Below are positions 51,425-60,922 of a stretch of DNA of 64,000 nucleotides, piece after piece; the first letter of the stretch is position 1, and each line of letters starts with the position of its first letter. The translations under genes and the position numbers were made by a program. The notes under the pieces are model-generated. The model ran no database searches. It was not told the DNA's origin and saw only the letters and a list, made by a program, of their open reading frames with translations. The stretch is from Synechococcales cyanobacterium bin59.metabat.ball.084. GTDB lineage: Bacteria > Cyanobacteriota > Cyanobacteriia > Cyanobacteriales > Chamaesiphonaceae. Location of the stretch: NCBI GenBank assembly GCA_013297675.1, contig JAAFHZ010000001.1, positions 1 to 64,000 on the forward strand. The letters run 5' to 3'.

Positions 51425-54412
51425 TTAATCTATTCCTTGGATGGGAGCAAATCCCTGGCGTTGAATGTTTTCTGTCACCGTGCGCGGATCGAGAAATTGC
51501 AGCAAATAATCGGGTCCACCAGCTTTGGAGCCGACCCCAGATAGCTGGTAGCCACCAAAAGGCTGACGGGCGACGATCGCCCCGGTGATGCTGCGGTTGA
51601 TATAGAGATTTCCTACCTCGAATTCTCGCTTTGCTCGATCGATGTGGGAGGGGGTGCGGGAGTAGAGTCCACCGGTTAGGGCATAGTTAGTACCATTAAA
51701 AATCTCCACTGCCTCATCAAAATTCGGTGCTTTGATGACCGCTAACACCGGGCCAAAAATCTCTTCTTGGGCGATCGGGTCTTGGGGATCTACATCGGTG
51801 AAAATCACTGGACCAACAAAATAGCCCGGTGCTGGGGAGGGTAACTCTAAAGCTAGGGTAGATGTTTGTTGGCCTTGGGCAATGATCGATCGAATGCGCT
51901 GCTGTGCAGCAGCATCAATTACTGGACCAACCTTGGTGCTGGGTTCCGCTGCGTTGCCGACATTTAATGACTTAGTGGCATCTATTAATCTGGCAATAAA
52001 GGCATCATAAATGGGGGCGAGGACGATTACCCGAGAACAGGCCGAGCATTTTTGACCACTATAGCCAAAGGCGGAGTAAACCACGCCTTGCACCGCCTGG
52101 TCTAGATCAGCACTTTCATCGATCACGATCGCATTTTTGCCGCCCATTTCTGCGACCACTCGTTTGAGATGCTTTTGTCCCGGTTGGAGGATTGCGGCAT
52201 TGGCGTAAATTTCACAGCCGACGGCCTGGGAACCAGTAAAGACAATCATTTGCACTGCCGGGTGTTTTACTAAGTGCGATCCTACGGTGGAGCCACTCCC
52301 TGGCACGTATTGGAATACTCCGGGTGGAATACCGGCTGCTACTAAGATTTCACTGAGTTTGGCAGCAATTACAGCGGTGGCGGCGGCGGGCTTTAGGAGC
52401 ACGCAGTTCCCTGTAACCAAAGCGGCTACGGTCATGCCGGTGGGAATAGCCAAGGGGAAGTTCCAAGGAGAAATTACTAATACAATGCCTTTGGCAGCAT
52501 AGTGGTAGCGATTGGTTTCTCCGGCCACGTCATAGACTGTCTCGGGTGCTAGGCGCTCCATTTCTGCGGCATAGTAGCGACAAAAATCCACAGCCTCGGA
52601 GACTTCGCCATCGGCTTGTCTTAGGGGCTTGCCAGCTTCCAAGACCATCCAGGCAGCTAGTTCGTGACGACGGGCTGCTAGTAAATCTGCGGCACGACGG
52701 AGGATGGCGGTGCGTTCTGCTACGGGGGTTTTGCGCCAGGTTTGAAAGGCTTTTTGGGCGGCGATGATCGCTTGATCGGCCTGTGCGATGTTAATTTGAC
52801 CGATCGAACCCACTACTTCTGTAGGGTTGGAGGGATTGACTGAGGGGATCGTGGTAGTGGTGGGGAACCATTGACCGTCTAATAATGGCCAGTAGGTTTG
52901 ACCGAGCTGCTGCTGAACTTTTGCTAGAGCTGCTGTGGCCTGGCTGCGTAATTTGTCGATCGCGTAATCTGTATCGGGGGCTGAATTAATGTGGGTAATT
53001 GTTGTTGATTTTGTGGGAGTGGGTGATACAACATCGCTATCGAGATCTCCGGTGCCCCAAGTGGGTAATGCTAATAGTGATTCTACCGGTGCATCGGCCA
53101 AGCTTTGCTTAAGAAAAGAACTATTGGCAGTGTTTTCTAACAAGCGGCGAGTGAGATAGGCCATGCCGGGAATGAGGTTGCCATAGGGGCAATAGACTCG
53201 CACTCGTTGTTCTTGCTGCGCCAGGGTGGCGGCAAATTGGTCGGCCATGCCATAGAGAACTTGAAACTCCAGGTGTGCGGGGGGGATTTTTAGGGTTTGG
53301 GCGATCGCCATGGCTCGGGCTTGGGAGCGAATATTGTGGCTGCCGATCGCCCCATGGAGATATTCGTGGTTTTCTAGCAACAATTGGGTCATCCGCTCGA
53401 AGTTAGCATCAGTGGAGGATTTGTGATTATAAACCGGGGTTGGCCAATGGTTTTGGCGGGCGATGATGGTTTCTTGATCCCAATAGGCTCCTTTAACTAG
53501 GCGGAGGGTGAGGGGATGGCCGCGTTCTTTGACCCAGATAATCAGATCTTGGAGGTCTTGGTAGCTGTCCCGCAGGTAGGCTTGGAGGGTGAGTCCGATG
53601 TTGGTGCGATCGCGGAATTCGGGTTCTAGTAATAGGCTTTTCAGGATTTGGAGGGTGGCATTTTTGTAGCGATATTGTTCCATATCGAAATGCACTGCGG
53701 CACCGAGTTGTTGTGCTCTGCGCAGGAGGATGCGGAGGCGATCGCTCACTTTAGCCTGGGAGCCAACTACATCTAATGGATCAAATTGAGAATAGAAGGC
53801 GGTGAGCTTGACCGATACTTGTACGTCGGCTGCACTGGCGGCAGCAAGCTGTTCGATGAGCTGCAAGTATTGGTCTAAGTATTCTTGGGCTTCGGTTTCG
53901 GTAACTACAGCTTCGCCGAGTAAGTCCATCGTGAAGGTCATGGATTGTTGGTGAAGCTGTTGAATGGTTTGGAGGGCTTGGGAGAGAGTTTCTCCGGCGA
54001 TGTATTTGCGGGCGAGGGTTTCGACGGCGGTAGTGAGGGTGGTGGCCGCTACTTGGGCGGGGAGGGAGTCATGAGCGGTGAAATTGAGGAGGCTTTTGAG
54101 AGCGGTGGGCAGTTCTACCTCGGGGGTGTGGAGGTATTCTTGGAGGTGGCGGGCGATTGCGGTTTTGGTGCTGAGGGCGGGGAGACAGTCGATGAGGCGG
54201 AAGAGTTGGACGCGGAGTGCCGGGTTATCCATTGTCCAATTCAGTAGTTTTTCGTCCCAGCGGAATTGGTCACGGAATTTGCTGAGAATCGATCGATGAG
54301 CGGCGGGGAGCAGTTGCTGGGCAATTTTTAGGGTTTGGTTTTCGATTACCTCTGGTGCCAGCAAAGTAATCGAAAACGATGATGAGATTGAGCTGTTTGG
54401 ATTTGAGTTCAT
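51425..54412 (-). CDS. putA: Bifunctional proline dehydrogenase/L-glutamate gamma-semialdehyde dehydrogenase
   Basis: 995 residues, the short PutA form without an N-terminal DNA-binding ribbon-helix-helix. The FAD-dependent proline dehydrogenase barrel (about 75-470) has VHFDMEQYRYKN and LRLVKGAYWDQE. The aldehyde dehydrogenase (about 520-985) has VISPWNFPLAIP, EMGGKNAIVID and catalytic Cys in GYSGQKCSACSRV (about residue 785). It oxidises proline to glutamate in two steps. It is the last gene of the agrE-cphB-cphA-putA row, 44 bases after cphA, and completes the path from arginine to glutamate. Confidence 0.95.
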   Translation of the reverse strand: MNSNPNSSISSSFSITLLAPEVIENQTLKIAQQLLPAAHRSILSKFRDQFRWDEKLLNWTMDNPALRVQLFRLIDCLPALSTKTAIARHLQEYLHTPEVELPTALKSLLNFTAHDSLPAQVAATTLTTAVETLARKYIAGETLSQALQTIQQLHQQSMTFTMDLLGEAVVTETEAQEYLDQYLQLIEQLAAASAADVQVSVKLTAFYSQFDPLDVVGSQAKVSDRLRILLRRAQQLGAAVHFDMEQYRYKNATLQILKSLLLEPEFRDRTNIGLTLQAYLRDSYQDLQDLIIWVKERGHPLTLRLVKGAYWDQETIIARQNHWPTPVYNHKSSTDANFERMTQLLLENHEYLHGAIGSHNIRSQARAMAIAQTLKIPPAHLEFQVLYGMADQFAATLAQQEQRVRVYCPYGNLIPGMAYLTRRLLENTANSSFLKQSLADAPVESLLALPTWGTGDLDSDVVSPTPTKSTTITHINSAPDTDYAIDKLRSQATAALAKVQQQLGQTYWPLLDGQWFPTTTTIPSVNPSNPTEVVGSIGQINIAQADQAIIAAQKAFQTWRKTPVAERTAILRRAADLLAARRHELAAWMVLEAGKPLRQADGEVSEAVDFCRYYAAEMERLAPETVYDVAGETNRYHYAAKGIVLVISPWNFPLAIPTGMTVAALVTGNCVLLKPAAATAVIAAKLSEILVAAGIPPGVFQYVPGSGSTVGSHLVKHPAVQMIVFTGSQAVGCEIYANAAILQPGQKHLKRVVAEMGGKNAIVIDESADLDQAVQGVVYSAFGYSGQKCSACSRVIVLAPIYDAFIARLIDATKSLNVGNAAEPSTKVGPVIDAAAQQRIRSIIAQGQQTSTLALELPSPAPGYFVGPVIFTDVDPQDPIAQEEIFGPVLAVIKAPNFDEAVEIFNGTNYALTGGLYSRTPSHIDRAKREFEVGNLYINRSITGAIVARQPFGGYQLSGVGSKAGGPDYLLQFLDPRTVTENIQRQGFAPIQGID

Positions 54413-54456
54413 AACTTTGCTCTTATCTAGTCACTACAATCTGACTCCTTACGCTT

Positions 54457-57159
54457 TTAGCTGATAGCTAGTTTAGTATTTAAAGCTTTTTCTAATAGCG
54501 GAATATTATCCTGGAGAGATTTCTTAGATTCTAACACTAGATCAACAGGGACAGGGTTGCGAGACATAATTAGCGCGATTGCGCGGCTGACATTATCTGG
54601 GAAGATCACTACTAGGGTATTTTTAGTATGGTGATCCAATGCCCATTCGATCGCCTCAGATTCGTTCAGTAAAATTGAGTAGGAGGCTGCTGGATCGGTG
54701 GCCTGGATGCCTTGAACTATTAACTCAGCGGTATCTCCCCAATCGCGACCTCGGCTATCGTCGTCTTCTTTTACTACTATGTGATCAAAGAACTGGGCTG
54801 ACAGTGCCCCTAGCTCGATTAAATCTTCATCTCGGCGATCGCCAGGGCCACCTACTACCCCAACAGTCGGACCAGGCCAATTTTTCACGAAGCTGCCCAC
54901 TGCTTTATAGCCTGCGGGGTTGTGGGCATAGTCAACTAAGGCATGGTAGTTGCCCAGATCGAATAAATTCATTCTGCCCGGTGTTTGGGCTACTGAAGCA
55001 TGGAAGCTCTGGAGAGCGGCGCGAATATATTCTACTTTTACTCCTTGGACAAAGGCTGCTAAACATGCTGCCAGGGCATTGGCGATCATAAAGGGGGCGC
55101 GGCCACCCAAGGTTAGGGGCACCCGATCGACCTGCTCAATGCGATGCACCCAGTCTTGTTGCAAAATCACCAAATATTCTTCTTCATAAATAGCCGCAAT
55201 GCCCCCCCGATTAACGTGGGAGCGCACTAATGGATTGTCTGGGTTCATGGAGAAGTAGGCTACTTTGCCTCTGACTAGATCCGCCATATCAGCGACTCGT
55301 TGATCGTCGGCATTGAGTACGGCGTAGCCATCAACATGGACAGTTTCGGCCACGATCGCTTTTACTTTGGCCAGTTGATCGATCGTCTCAATATCGCCCA
55401 AGCCCAAATGATCGGCGGCGACGTTTAAAATCACCCCTACATCACAGTTCTGGAAAGCCAGCCCCGATCGCAACATGCCACCTCGGGCTGTTTCTAGCAC
55501 CGCAATATCTACGGTGGGATCTTGCAGAATTAGCTGGGCGCTCTGCGGCCCAGTGGTGTCACCCTTGGCCACGAGGTGATCGCCGATGTAAATACCATCA
55601 GTAGTGGTATAGCCCACGGAGTTGTAAATCTGACTAAAGATATGGGCAATTAGTCTAGTTGTCGTGGTTTTGCCGTTGGTGCCAGTCACGGCCACGATCG
55701 GAATCCGGGTTGGGACATGGGGCGGAAACAGCATACTGATAATGGGAGCGGCTACGTTGCGACCAACCCCTACGCTGGGCGCAATATGCATCCGCAGTCC
55801 CGGTGCAGCATTGACTTCGACAATTACTCCATCGGCCTCGGCTAAGGTTTTAGAAATATCGGTGGTGACAACATCGATGCCGGTGACATCTAGGTCGATA
55901 ATTTTGGAGACTCTCTCGGCTAGCCAGACGGTTTCGGGGTGAATTTCGTCGGTGCGATCGATCGCAATGCCGCCGGTACTTAAATTCGCGGTGGCTCGCA
56001 GGTAGCAAATTTGGTCTGGGGGCAAAATAGTATTTAGGGTGTAACCCTGATTACTCAATATTTCATCGGTAGAATCATCCAGTTTAATGAGGGTCAACAC
56101 ATTATCGTGCCCTTCGCCCCGGCGGGGATCTTGGTTTGCTTGGTCGATTAGAGTCGCAACAGTATCCTGACCATTTCCAACTACATGGGCAGGCACTCGC
56201 TCGGCTACAGCTACTACTTGATGGTTAACTACCAAAATCCGATGGTCGCGCCCTTGGTAGAAATGCTCAACAATTACCCCTTTAGAAACTGCTTTGGCGC
56301 GATCATAGGCGATTTCGGCGTGCTCCCAAGATTTAATATCGATCGTGATTCCTCGACCGTGATTGCCGTTGAGGGGTTTGATGACGATCGGGAAACCGCC
56401 TAAGCGAGGAATAGCATCTTCTAATTCGCTAAAGGAATAAATCACCGTACCTTGGGGCACTCTTGCGCCCATGCTGGCTAGGATATTTTTGGTTTTTTCT
56501 TTATTGCAGGCTAGTTCTACGGCCAAAATATTACTGTGGGCAGTTAGTGATGCCTGGATGCGCTTTTGATGTTTGCCATAGCCTAACTGGATTAAATCGC
56601 AGGTTTCTAAAGCCATCCAAGGAATACCTCGGGCTTCAGCCTCCCGTACCAACGATTCGGTGGTGGCTCCCAGGGATGCCTGATTTTTCAGCTCTTGCAT
56701 ATCAGCAATGTCTTTGGCCAATTCGGAGGCAGGATAGCTGCCGGTTTCGATAATGCTGGTACAGAGCCTGAGGGCGGCTCTGGCCGCGTAACGCCCGACT
56801 TCTTCAATTTGGTACTCAAAGACCACTTGGTATACGCCAGGAGTGGCTGTTTCGCGGGTACGACCAAATCCAACTTTGATGCCTACTAGGTTTTGCAGCT
56901 CTAGTGCCACATGCTCCAAAATATGCCCGAGCATGGTACCTTCTTTGACCCGCTGCAGAAAGCCTCCCCGACAGCCCGGTGAACAGAAGTGCTCTTCTAG
57001 ACTAGGCAGCACTGCTACCAGGCTGGCATAGAATTTGGGGATGGTGTGGGATGGTCGATCGGCTAATTCCTCCAAATCTAGTCGTACCACAATTAGCTTC
57101 GATCGACGAATGCTCCAGTAGTTTGGTCCGCGCAGTGTTTGAGTTTGGAGGATTTTCAT
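54457..57159 (-). CDS. cphA: Cyanophycin synthetase
   Basis: 900 residues, usual length. An N-terminal domain with SPGCRGGFLQRVKEGT (about 59-74), an ATP-grasp domain (about 215-475; GGFPIVIKPLNGNHGRGI, about 254-271), and a Mur-ligase-like domain with P-loop VTGTNGKTTTTRLIAH (about 495-510), then VDYAHNPAGYKAVG (about 729). It polymerises aspartate and arginine, one ATP each, into cyanophycin granules. It stands between cphB and putA in the same direction; a 255-base A+T-rich gap upstream could hold its own promoter. Confidence 0.97.
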   Translation of the reverse strand: MKILQTQTLRGPNYWSIRRSKLIVVRLDLEELADRPSHTIPKFYASLVAVLPSLEEHFCSPGCRGGFLQRVKEGTMLGHILEHVALELQNLVGIKVGFGRTRETATPGVYQVVFEYQIEEVGRYAARAALRLCTSIIETGSYPASELAKDIADMQELKNQASLGATTESLVREAEARGIPWMALETCDLIQLGYGKHQKRIQASLTAHSNILAVELACNKEKTKNILASMGARVPQGTVIYSFSELEDAIPRLGGFPIVIKPLNGNHGRGITIDIKSWEHAEIAYDRAKAVSKGVIVEHFYQGRDHRILVVNHQVVAVAERVPAHVVGNGQDTVATLIDQANQDPRRGEGHDNVLTLIKLDDSTDEILSNQGYTLNTILPPDQICYLRATANLSTGGIAIDRTDEIHPETVWLAERVSKIIDLDVTGIDVVTTDISKTLAEADGVIVEVNAAPGLRMHIAPSVGVGRNVAAPIISMLFPPHVPTRIPIVAVTGTNGKTTTTRLIAHIFSQIYNSVGYTTTDGIYIGDHLVAKGDTTGPQSAQLILQDPTVDIAVLETARGGMLRSGLAFQNCDVGVILNVAADHLGLGDIETIDQLAKVKAIVAETVHVDGYAVLNADDQRVADMADLVRGKVAYFSMNPDNPLVRSHVNRGGIAAIYEEEYLVILQQDWVHRIEQVDRVPLTLGGRAPFMIANALAACLAAFVQGVKVEYIRAALQSFHASVAQTPGRMNLFDLGNYHALVDYAHNPAGYKAVGSFVKNWPGPTVGVVGGPGDRRDEDLIELGALSAQFFDHIVVKEDDDSRGRDWGDTAELIVQGIQATDPAASYSILLNESEAIEWALDHHTKNTLVVIFPDNVSRAIALIMSRNPVPVDLVLESKKSLQDNIPLLEKALNTKLAIS

Positions 57160-57414
57160 AAATATTGGGGGAAAGGATAGCTAAGAGCAGATCTACCAAA
57201 ATAGTGTTAATCACATTAAATATTTGGTTTTATTAACAGATAGGCTGAAATCAAAAAAATGGGTAGATTGATAATGTGATCTGGAAATTTTTCTGAAACC
57301 TAACTATTACTAATAAGTCCAAAACATTATTGATGTAACACTATTAATAATATTTCTGTGCTTTTAGCTACAAAAAATATTATTTTCTCAAAACATAACA
57401 TTTAATAAATCTAA
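57160..57414. other. A+T-rich spacer upstream of cphA
   Basis: 255 bases with no gene. It may contain a cphA promoter. I looked for a GTA-N8-TAC NtcA site and did not find a good one, so nitrogen control through NtcA is not supported by this stretch. Confidence 0.4.
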
Positions 57415-58278
57415 TTAATTGGCCAGAATGCAGCGCTGCCGGTAGTTGTATCGATCTCCCTGGCTTAAGACGTGAACAGTAAGTTTGTGCAGACTTAGTG
57501 GAGATTGATCATCGCTTTCTAAATAATTAGTGTGCAGCATCTCACCCGGATCGATCACCGTGATAGTGCCTTTGCCTAAAACTTTAAATGTAAAATTATT
57601 TTCAAAAGCTGCGCAGGTATCTTCATCGATCCCGATCCCCAGCTTGTCGGGATGGGCGGCGATCGCGCTCATTAACCGCGCCATCCGATTACGGTTATGA
57701 AAATGTTGATCTACTAATAATTCTGGAATTAAGCTTAAGCCATTAGTTAAATCCACTAGAGAACGATTAGGAGATTCGCCGCTGCTGCCAGCGGCGATCA
57801 TTTTTTCACCCATAATTGCGGCACCAGCACTAGTGCCAGCCAACATCAATTCACCTAAATGTAGTCTTTCTTTCAGAGATTCGACAAATTTGCTGCCGCC
57901 GATTAAATCACAGAGACGCTGCTGATCACCGCCAGTAATAAAGACTCCAGTACAGTCGTTTAGAGCATTTAGCCAAAAACTCTGGTCGCATTCTTGAGGA
58001 GCACGAATATCCAGGATTTGGATTTGCTGAGCACCCATGTCTCGGAATATTTGGTAGTAGCGATCGCCCACAACGCTTGGTTCTTGGGAGGCACAAGGAA
58101 TAATAGCAATTTTAGCTTTCTTTCCACCAGCACTTTCAAAAAAGGCGGTCAAAATGCTGCGCCCATTGACTTTATCCTCTGCTCCACCAATAACCATGAT
58201 TGGATAGTGGGTTGGAGTGGTCATAATTGTTTGAACGATAACAGGCCGGGTTTCAAGAAGAGAACTTGAATGCTTCAT
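57415..58278 (-). CDS. cphB: Cyanophycinase
   Basis: 287 residues from ATG 58278, preceded by AAGG nine bases upstream; a later ATG at about 58224 has no such site. Serine peptidase of the S51 kind: catalytic Ser in LAGTSAGAAIMGE (about residue 152), IGGAEDKVNGRSIL near the start, FITGGDQQRL (about 118), and QHFHNRNRMARL (about 192). It cuts cyanophycin to beta-aspartyl-arginine dipeptides. It lies next to cphA, which makes the polymer; the dipeptidase needed next is not in the window. Confidence 0.96.
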   Translation of the reverse strand: MKHSSSLLETRPVIVQTIMTTPTHYPIMVIGGAEDKVNGRSILTAFFESAGGKKAKIAIIPCASQEPSVVGDRYYQIFRDMGAQQIQILDIRAPQECDQSFWLNALNDCTGVFITGGDQQRLCDLIGGSKFVESLKERLHLGELMLAGTSAGAAIMGEKMIAAGSSGESPNRSLVDLTNGLSLIPELLVDQHFHNRNRMARLMSAIAAHPDKLGIGIDEDTCAAFENNFTFKVLGKGTITVIDPGEMLHTNYLESDDQSPLSLHKLTVHVLSQGDRYNYRQRCILAN

Positions 58279-58321
58279 TGTATATTACCTTGTTAAAAAA
58301 AATTAAATTTATATATTAGTT

Positions 58322-60454
58322 TTAGCGCTGGTATTGTCCGGTTAGCTTATTGAGCTGCTGGACTAACAGGCTCAGGAACAGTCCCACATCGGTAACAACT
58401 CCGATCGATTCAATGGAGCCTCGATCACTCAACTTAGTAACAACGGCTGGATTGATATCAATGCAGACCATCTTTACTCCAGCCGGAGTCATATTACCCA
58501 CCCCGATCGAGTGCAGCATACTAGACAGCATCAAAATCAGATCGGCACCTGCAATCAAGCGGGCATAATCTGCCTGGGCTGCAATCAAGTCCATCTTGGT
58601 ATCGGGCAATGGTCCATCATCGCGAATCGAGCCAGCCAAAGAAAAAGGCACATGGTTTTTAACGCACTCATACATCACCCCGCTGGTTAACACCCCTTGC
58701 TCCACCGCTTGGGCAATGCTGCCGCAGCGGCGAATAGTATTGATTGCTTTTAGGTGATGGCGGTGTCCACCATGTACCGATACACCCCGCTGCATATCGA
58801 CACCTAAAGAGGTGCCCATCAGAGATTGTTCGATATCATGAACGGCGATCGCATTACCACCCAACAGCGCCTGTACATAGCCCTCCCGAATGAGCTGGTT
58901 CAGATGTTTACTGCCGCCAGTGTGGATCACTACCGGGCCAGCGGTGACAACTACCTTGCCACCCCGATCGCGAATTTGGCGCAGATCCCAGGCGATTTTC
59001 TCCACCACTAATTCCACCCGCCGCTCACTAGAAACTCCGGCTCCCATGAAGCTAAATTCTTCGGTGTTCTTTTTGAGGGTAGGAATCTTGCGCTTAGTGC
59101 GAATGCCCTCGCTGCCAGTTACTACCGATTCCCCAATTTGCAAATCTCGCAGCAGCTTACAACGAGCGATGATTCCTGCCGAGGTTTGGGTAACGGCGAT
59201 CGCCCCATCCATGCGCTGATCTTGTACCTTGACCCACTGATTACCCACCAAAACTTCTGTGGGGTAAATAGTAGTGGCATAGAAATCATCAGCGGCCACC
59301 CCGGTCTGAGTTACCGGGGCTAAACTAGCAGGCACTGTTTCCGCCGCATCGATCGCGCCCAAATCGATCAACTGCGCCATAATCTCGGCCATGACCGCAG
59401 CATCGGGAGCAGAAACTTTCACTTCGGCCAGAGAGGTATCTTGGCGCTGATTGCCTAAATTAAAGCTCACTACTTGAAAGCTGCCACCGCCAGTGACAAT
59501 GGTATCTAGCACCCGATTTACCAATCCAGAGTCCAGCAGATGACCTTCTAGGTGAATAATTTTGGTTTGAATGGTGGATAGCTGCGGTGACTCTCGATGT
59601 GGCTCGATCACCTTAAGAGTCAAACACTTAGCCGCACCACCGGCTTTGAGGAATTCCGTCAGGGGTGTTTCGACTACCGTAAAACCCCGATCGGCCAATA
59701 CTTGATTTAGCCCCTCACTAACTTTATTCATTACTACGATGCGATCAATGTTTACCGTATTACAGGCAAAATTCACTGCATCGGCTTCACTGATGGCAAT
59801 CCGTTTTTCTGGTGGCACTCGCAGCTCAATTAAACGATTGGAATAGGTGTCAAAAGCGGGTGGATAATACAGCAAATAGCCATCAGTCAGCGGACAAAAG
59901 CAGGTATCTAAATGATAAAATCGCCGATCGACTAACCGCAAAGACAATACTTCCACGTCTAACCATTCGGCTAAGTAAGGATGGGAGTCAAGCTCCGATC
60001 GAAAGCCATAACCAGCCCACAGCCAGCCACCAGCTCGATCCATCAAGGCATCACCAGCACCTTCAAAAGGCAAACTGTTTGGTAAAAGATGCACCGTATA
60101 ACCCTGATCGGCAAACCACTTGTGAAAATACTGCTCTTCCCCCCGGCGCTCGGGATGAAAGAAGCGGCTGAGCACCACGGTATCTCCCAAAATCAAACCA
60201 GCATTGGCCGTAAATACCATGTCTGGCCAACCGGGCTGTGGTTCCACCAAGTCCACCTGGGCATATTTTTGCAAGACTTGGTAAAGCTGAGTCCACTGTT
60301 CCAAAGCCCGATCGCGTGACGATCGATGGATATTACCTTCCATCCAAGGGTTGATCACGTAATCGACTTCGTAATGGTGCGGGGCACACATCAGGATGCG
60401 CATTGGAGCGGCTTTTAGTTGATCGATCGTTGAGGTATGTACGGTTGAAGACAT
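58322..60454 (-). CDS. agrE: Bifunctional arginine dihydrolase/ornithine cyclodeaminase (AgrE/ArgZ type)
   Basis: 710 residues. The N-terminal half (about 1-285) is a guanidine-modifying domain: DMVFTANAGLILGD (about 78-91), YHLDTCFCPLTDGYLLYYP (about 180-198), catalytic Cys in GGAAKCLTLK (about residue 275). A linker domain precedes the C-terminal NAD-binding half (about 390-705), which matches the ornithine cyclodeaminase-like domain of this family (VTAGPVVIHTGGSKHLNQL, VDMQRGVSVHGGHRHH). It converts arginine to ornithine with release of two ammonia and CO2, then ornithine to proline. It is first in the row before cphB, cphA and putA, giving cyanophycin turnover to glutamate. ArgZ of unicellular species is often described mainly as dihydrolase. 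Confidence 0.92.
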   Translation of the reverse strand: MSSTVHTSTIDQLKAAPMRILMCAPHHYEVDYVINPWMEGNIHRSSRDRALEQWTQLYQVLQKYAQVDLVEPQPGWPDMVFTANAGLILGDTVVLSRFFHPERRGEEQYFHKWFADQGYTVHLLPNSLPFEGAGDALMDRAGGWLWAGYGFRSELDSHPYLAEWLDVEVLSLRLVDRRFYHLDTCFCPLTDGYLLYYPPAFDTYSNRLIELRVPPEKRIAISEADAVNFACNTVNIDRIVVMNKVSEGLNQVLADRGFTVVETPLTEFLKAGGAAKCLTLKVIEPHRESPQLSTIQTKIIHLEGHLLDSGLVNRVLDTIVTGGGSFQVVSFNLGNQRQDTSLAEVKVSAPDAAVMAEIMAQLIDLGAIDAAETVPASLAPVTQTGVAADDFYATTIYPTEVLVGNQWVKVQDQRMDGAIAVTQTSAGIIARCKLLRDLQIGESVVTGSEGIRTKRKIPTLKKNTEEFSFMGAGVSSERRVELVVEKIAWDLRQIRDRGGKVVVTAGPVVIHTGGSKHLNQLIREGYVQALLGGNAIAVHDIEQSLMGTSLGVDMQRGVSVHGGHRHHLKAINTIRRCGSIAQAVEQGVLTSGVMYECVKNHVPFSLAGSIRDDGPLPDTKMDLIAAQADYARLIAGADLILMLSSMLHSIGVGNMTPAGVKMVCIDINPAVVTKLSDRGSIESIGVVTDVGLFLSLLVQQLNKLTGQYQR

Positions 60455-60493
60455 TGGTAGATTTTGGGAGAAGACAACAAGAGCTGAAAATAT

Positions 60494-60721
60494 CTAATCT
60501 TTTGGTTGGGGTTTATCTACATTCGCTTTGCCCACCATGTAAACAATGGCATAGGGATTTGCTACTTTTGTAGATGCTTTGCGGATCTCTAACCCAATCA
60601 AGTCATCATCTTTATCATAATCGAGCACCAATTCTGGCGTGATTTTTGTGGTTTCTTCGACGGTTTTTTCACCAAAAGAAATTTGTAAAATATCTTTGTC
60701 TGGGTCATAAATAACTTTCAT
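60494..60721 (-). CDS. DUF2283 family protein
   Basis: 75 residues. The pattern MKVIYDPDKDILQISFGE (1-18), then ELVLDYDKDDDLIGLEIRKAS, is typical of DUF2283, small proteins of unknown function common in cyanobacteria, often near toxin-antitoxin or DUF4258 genes. No partner is seen here. It lies 39 bases upstream of agrE on the same strand. Confidence 0.8.
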   Translation of the reverse strand: MKVIYDPDKDILQISFGEKTVEETTKITPELVLDYDKDDDLIGLEIRKASTKVANPYAIVYMVGKANVDKPQPKD

Positions 60722-60922
60722 TACGATTTTTTAAGAACTCCACTAACTCAATCGTAGTCATAGACAAGGCCACTTGAATGTATCGTAAGCGACAAAAGAA
60801 TGTAGCATTGTCCGTCAAAGTATCAAGGCCACAGCAGAAAATCTCAAATAGTCAGACAAGTCTGCAATTCAAATGTAACTTGACCGGTTTGTAGTTGTTA
60901 AAATCTTTTGAACGGTGGTTTT

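Noticed and set aside
57160-57414. NtcA site before cphA
   Set aside because: No GTA-N8-TAC with a following -10 box was found.
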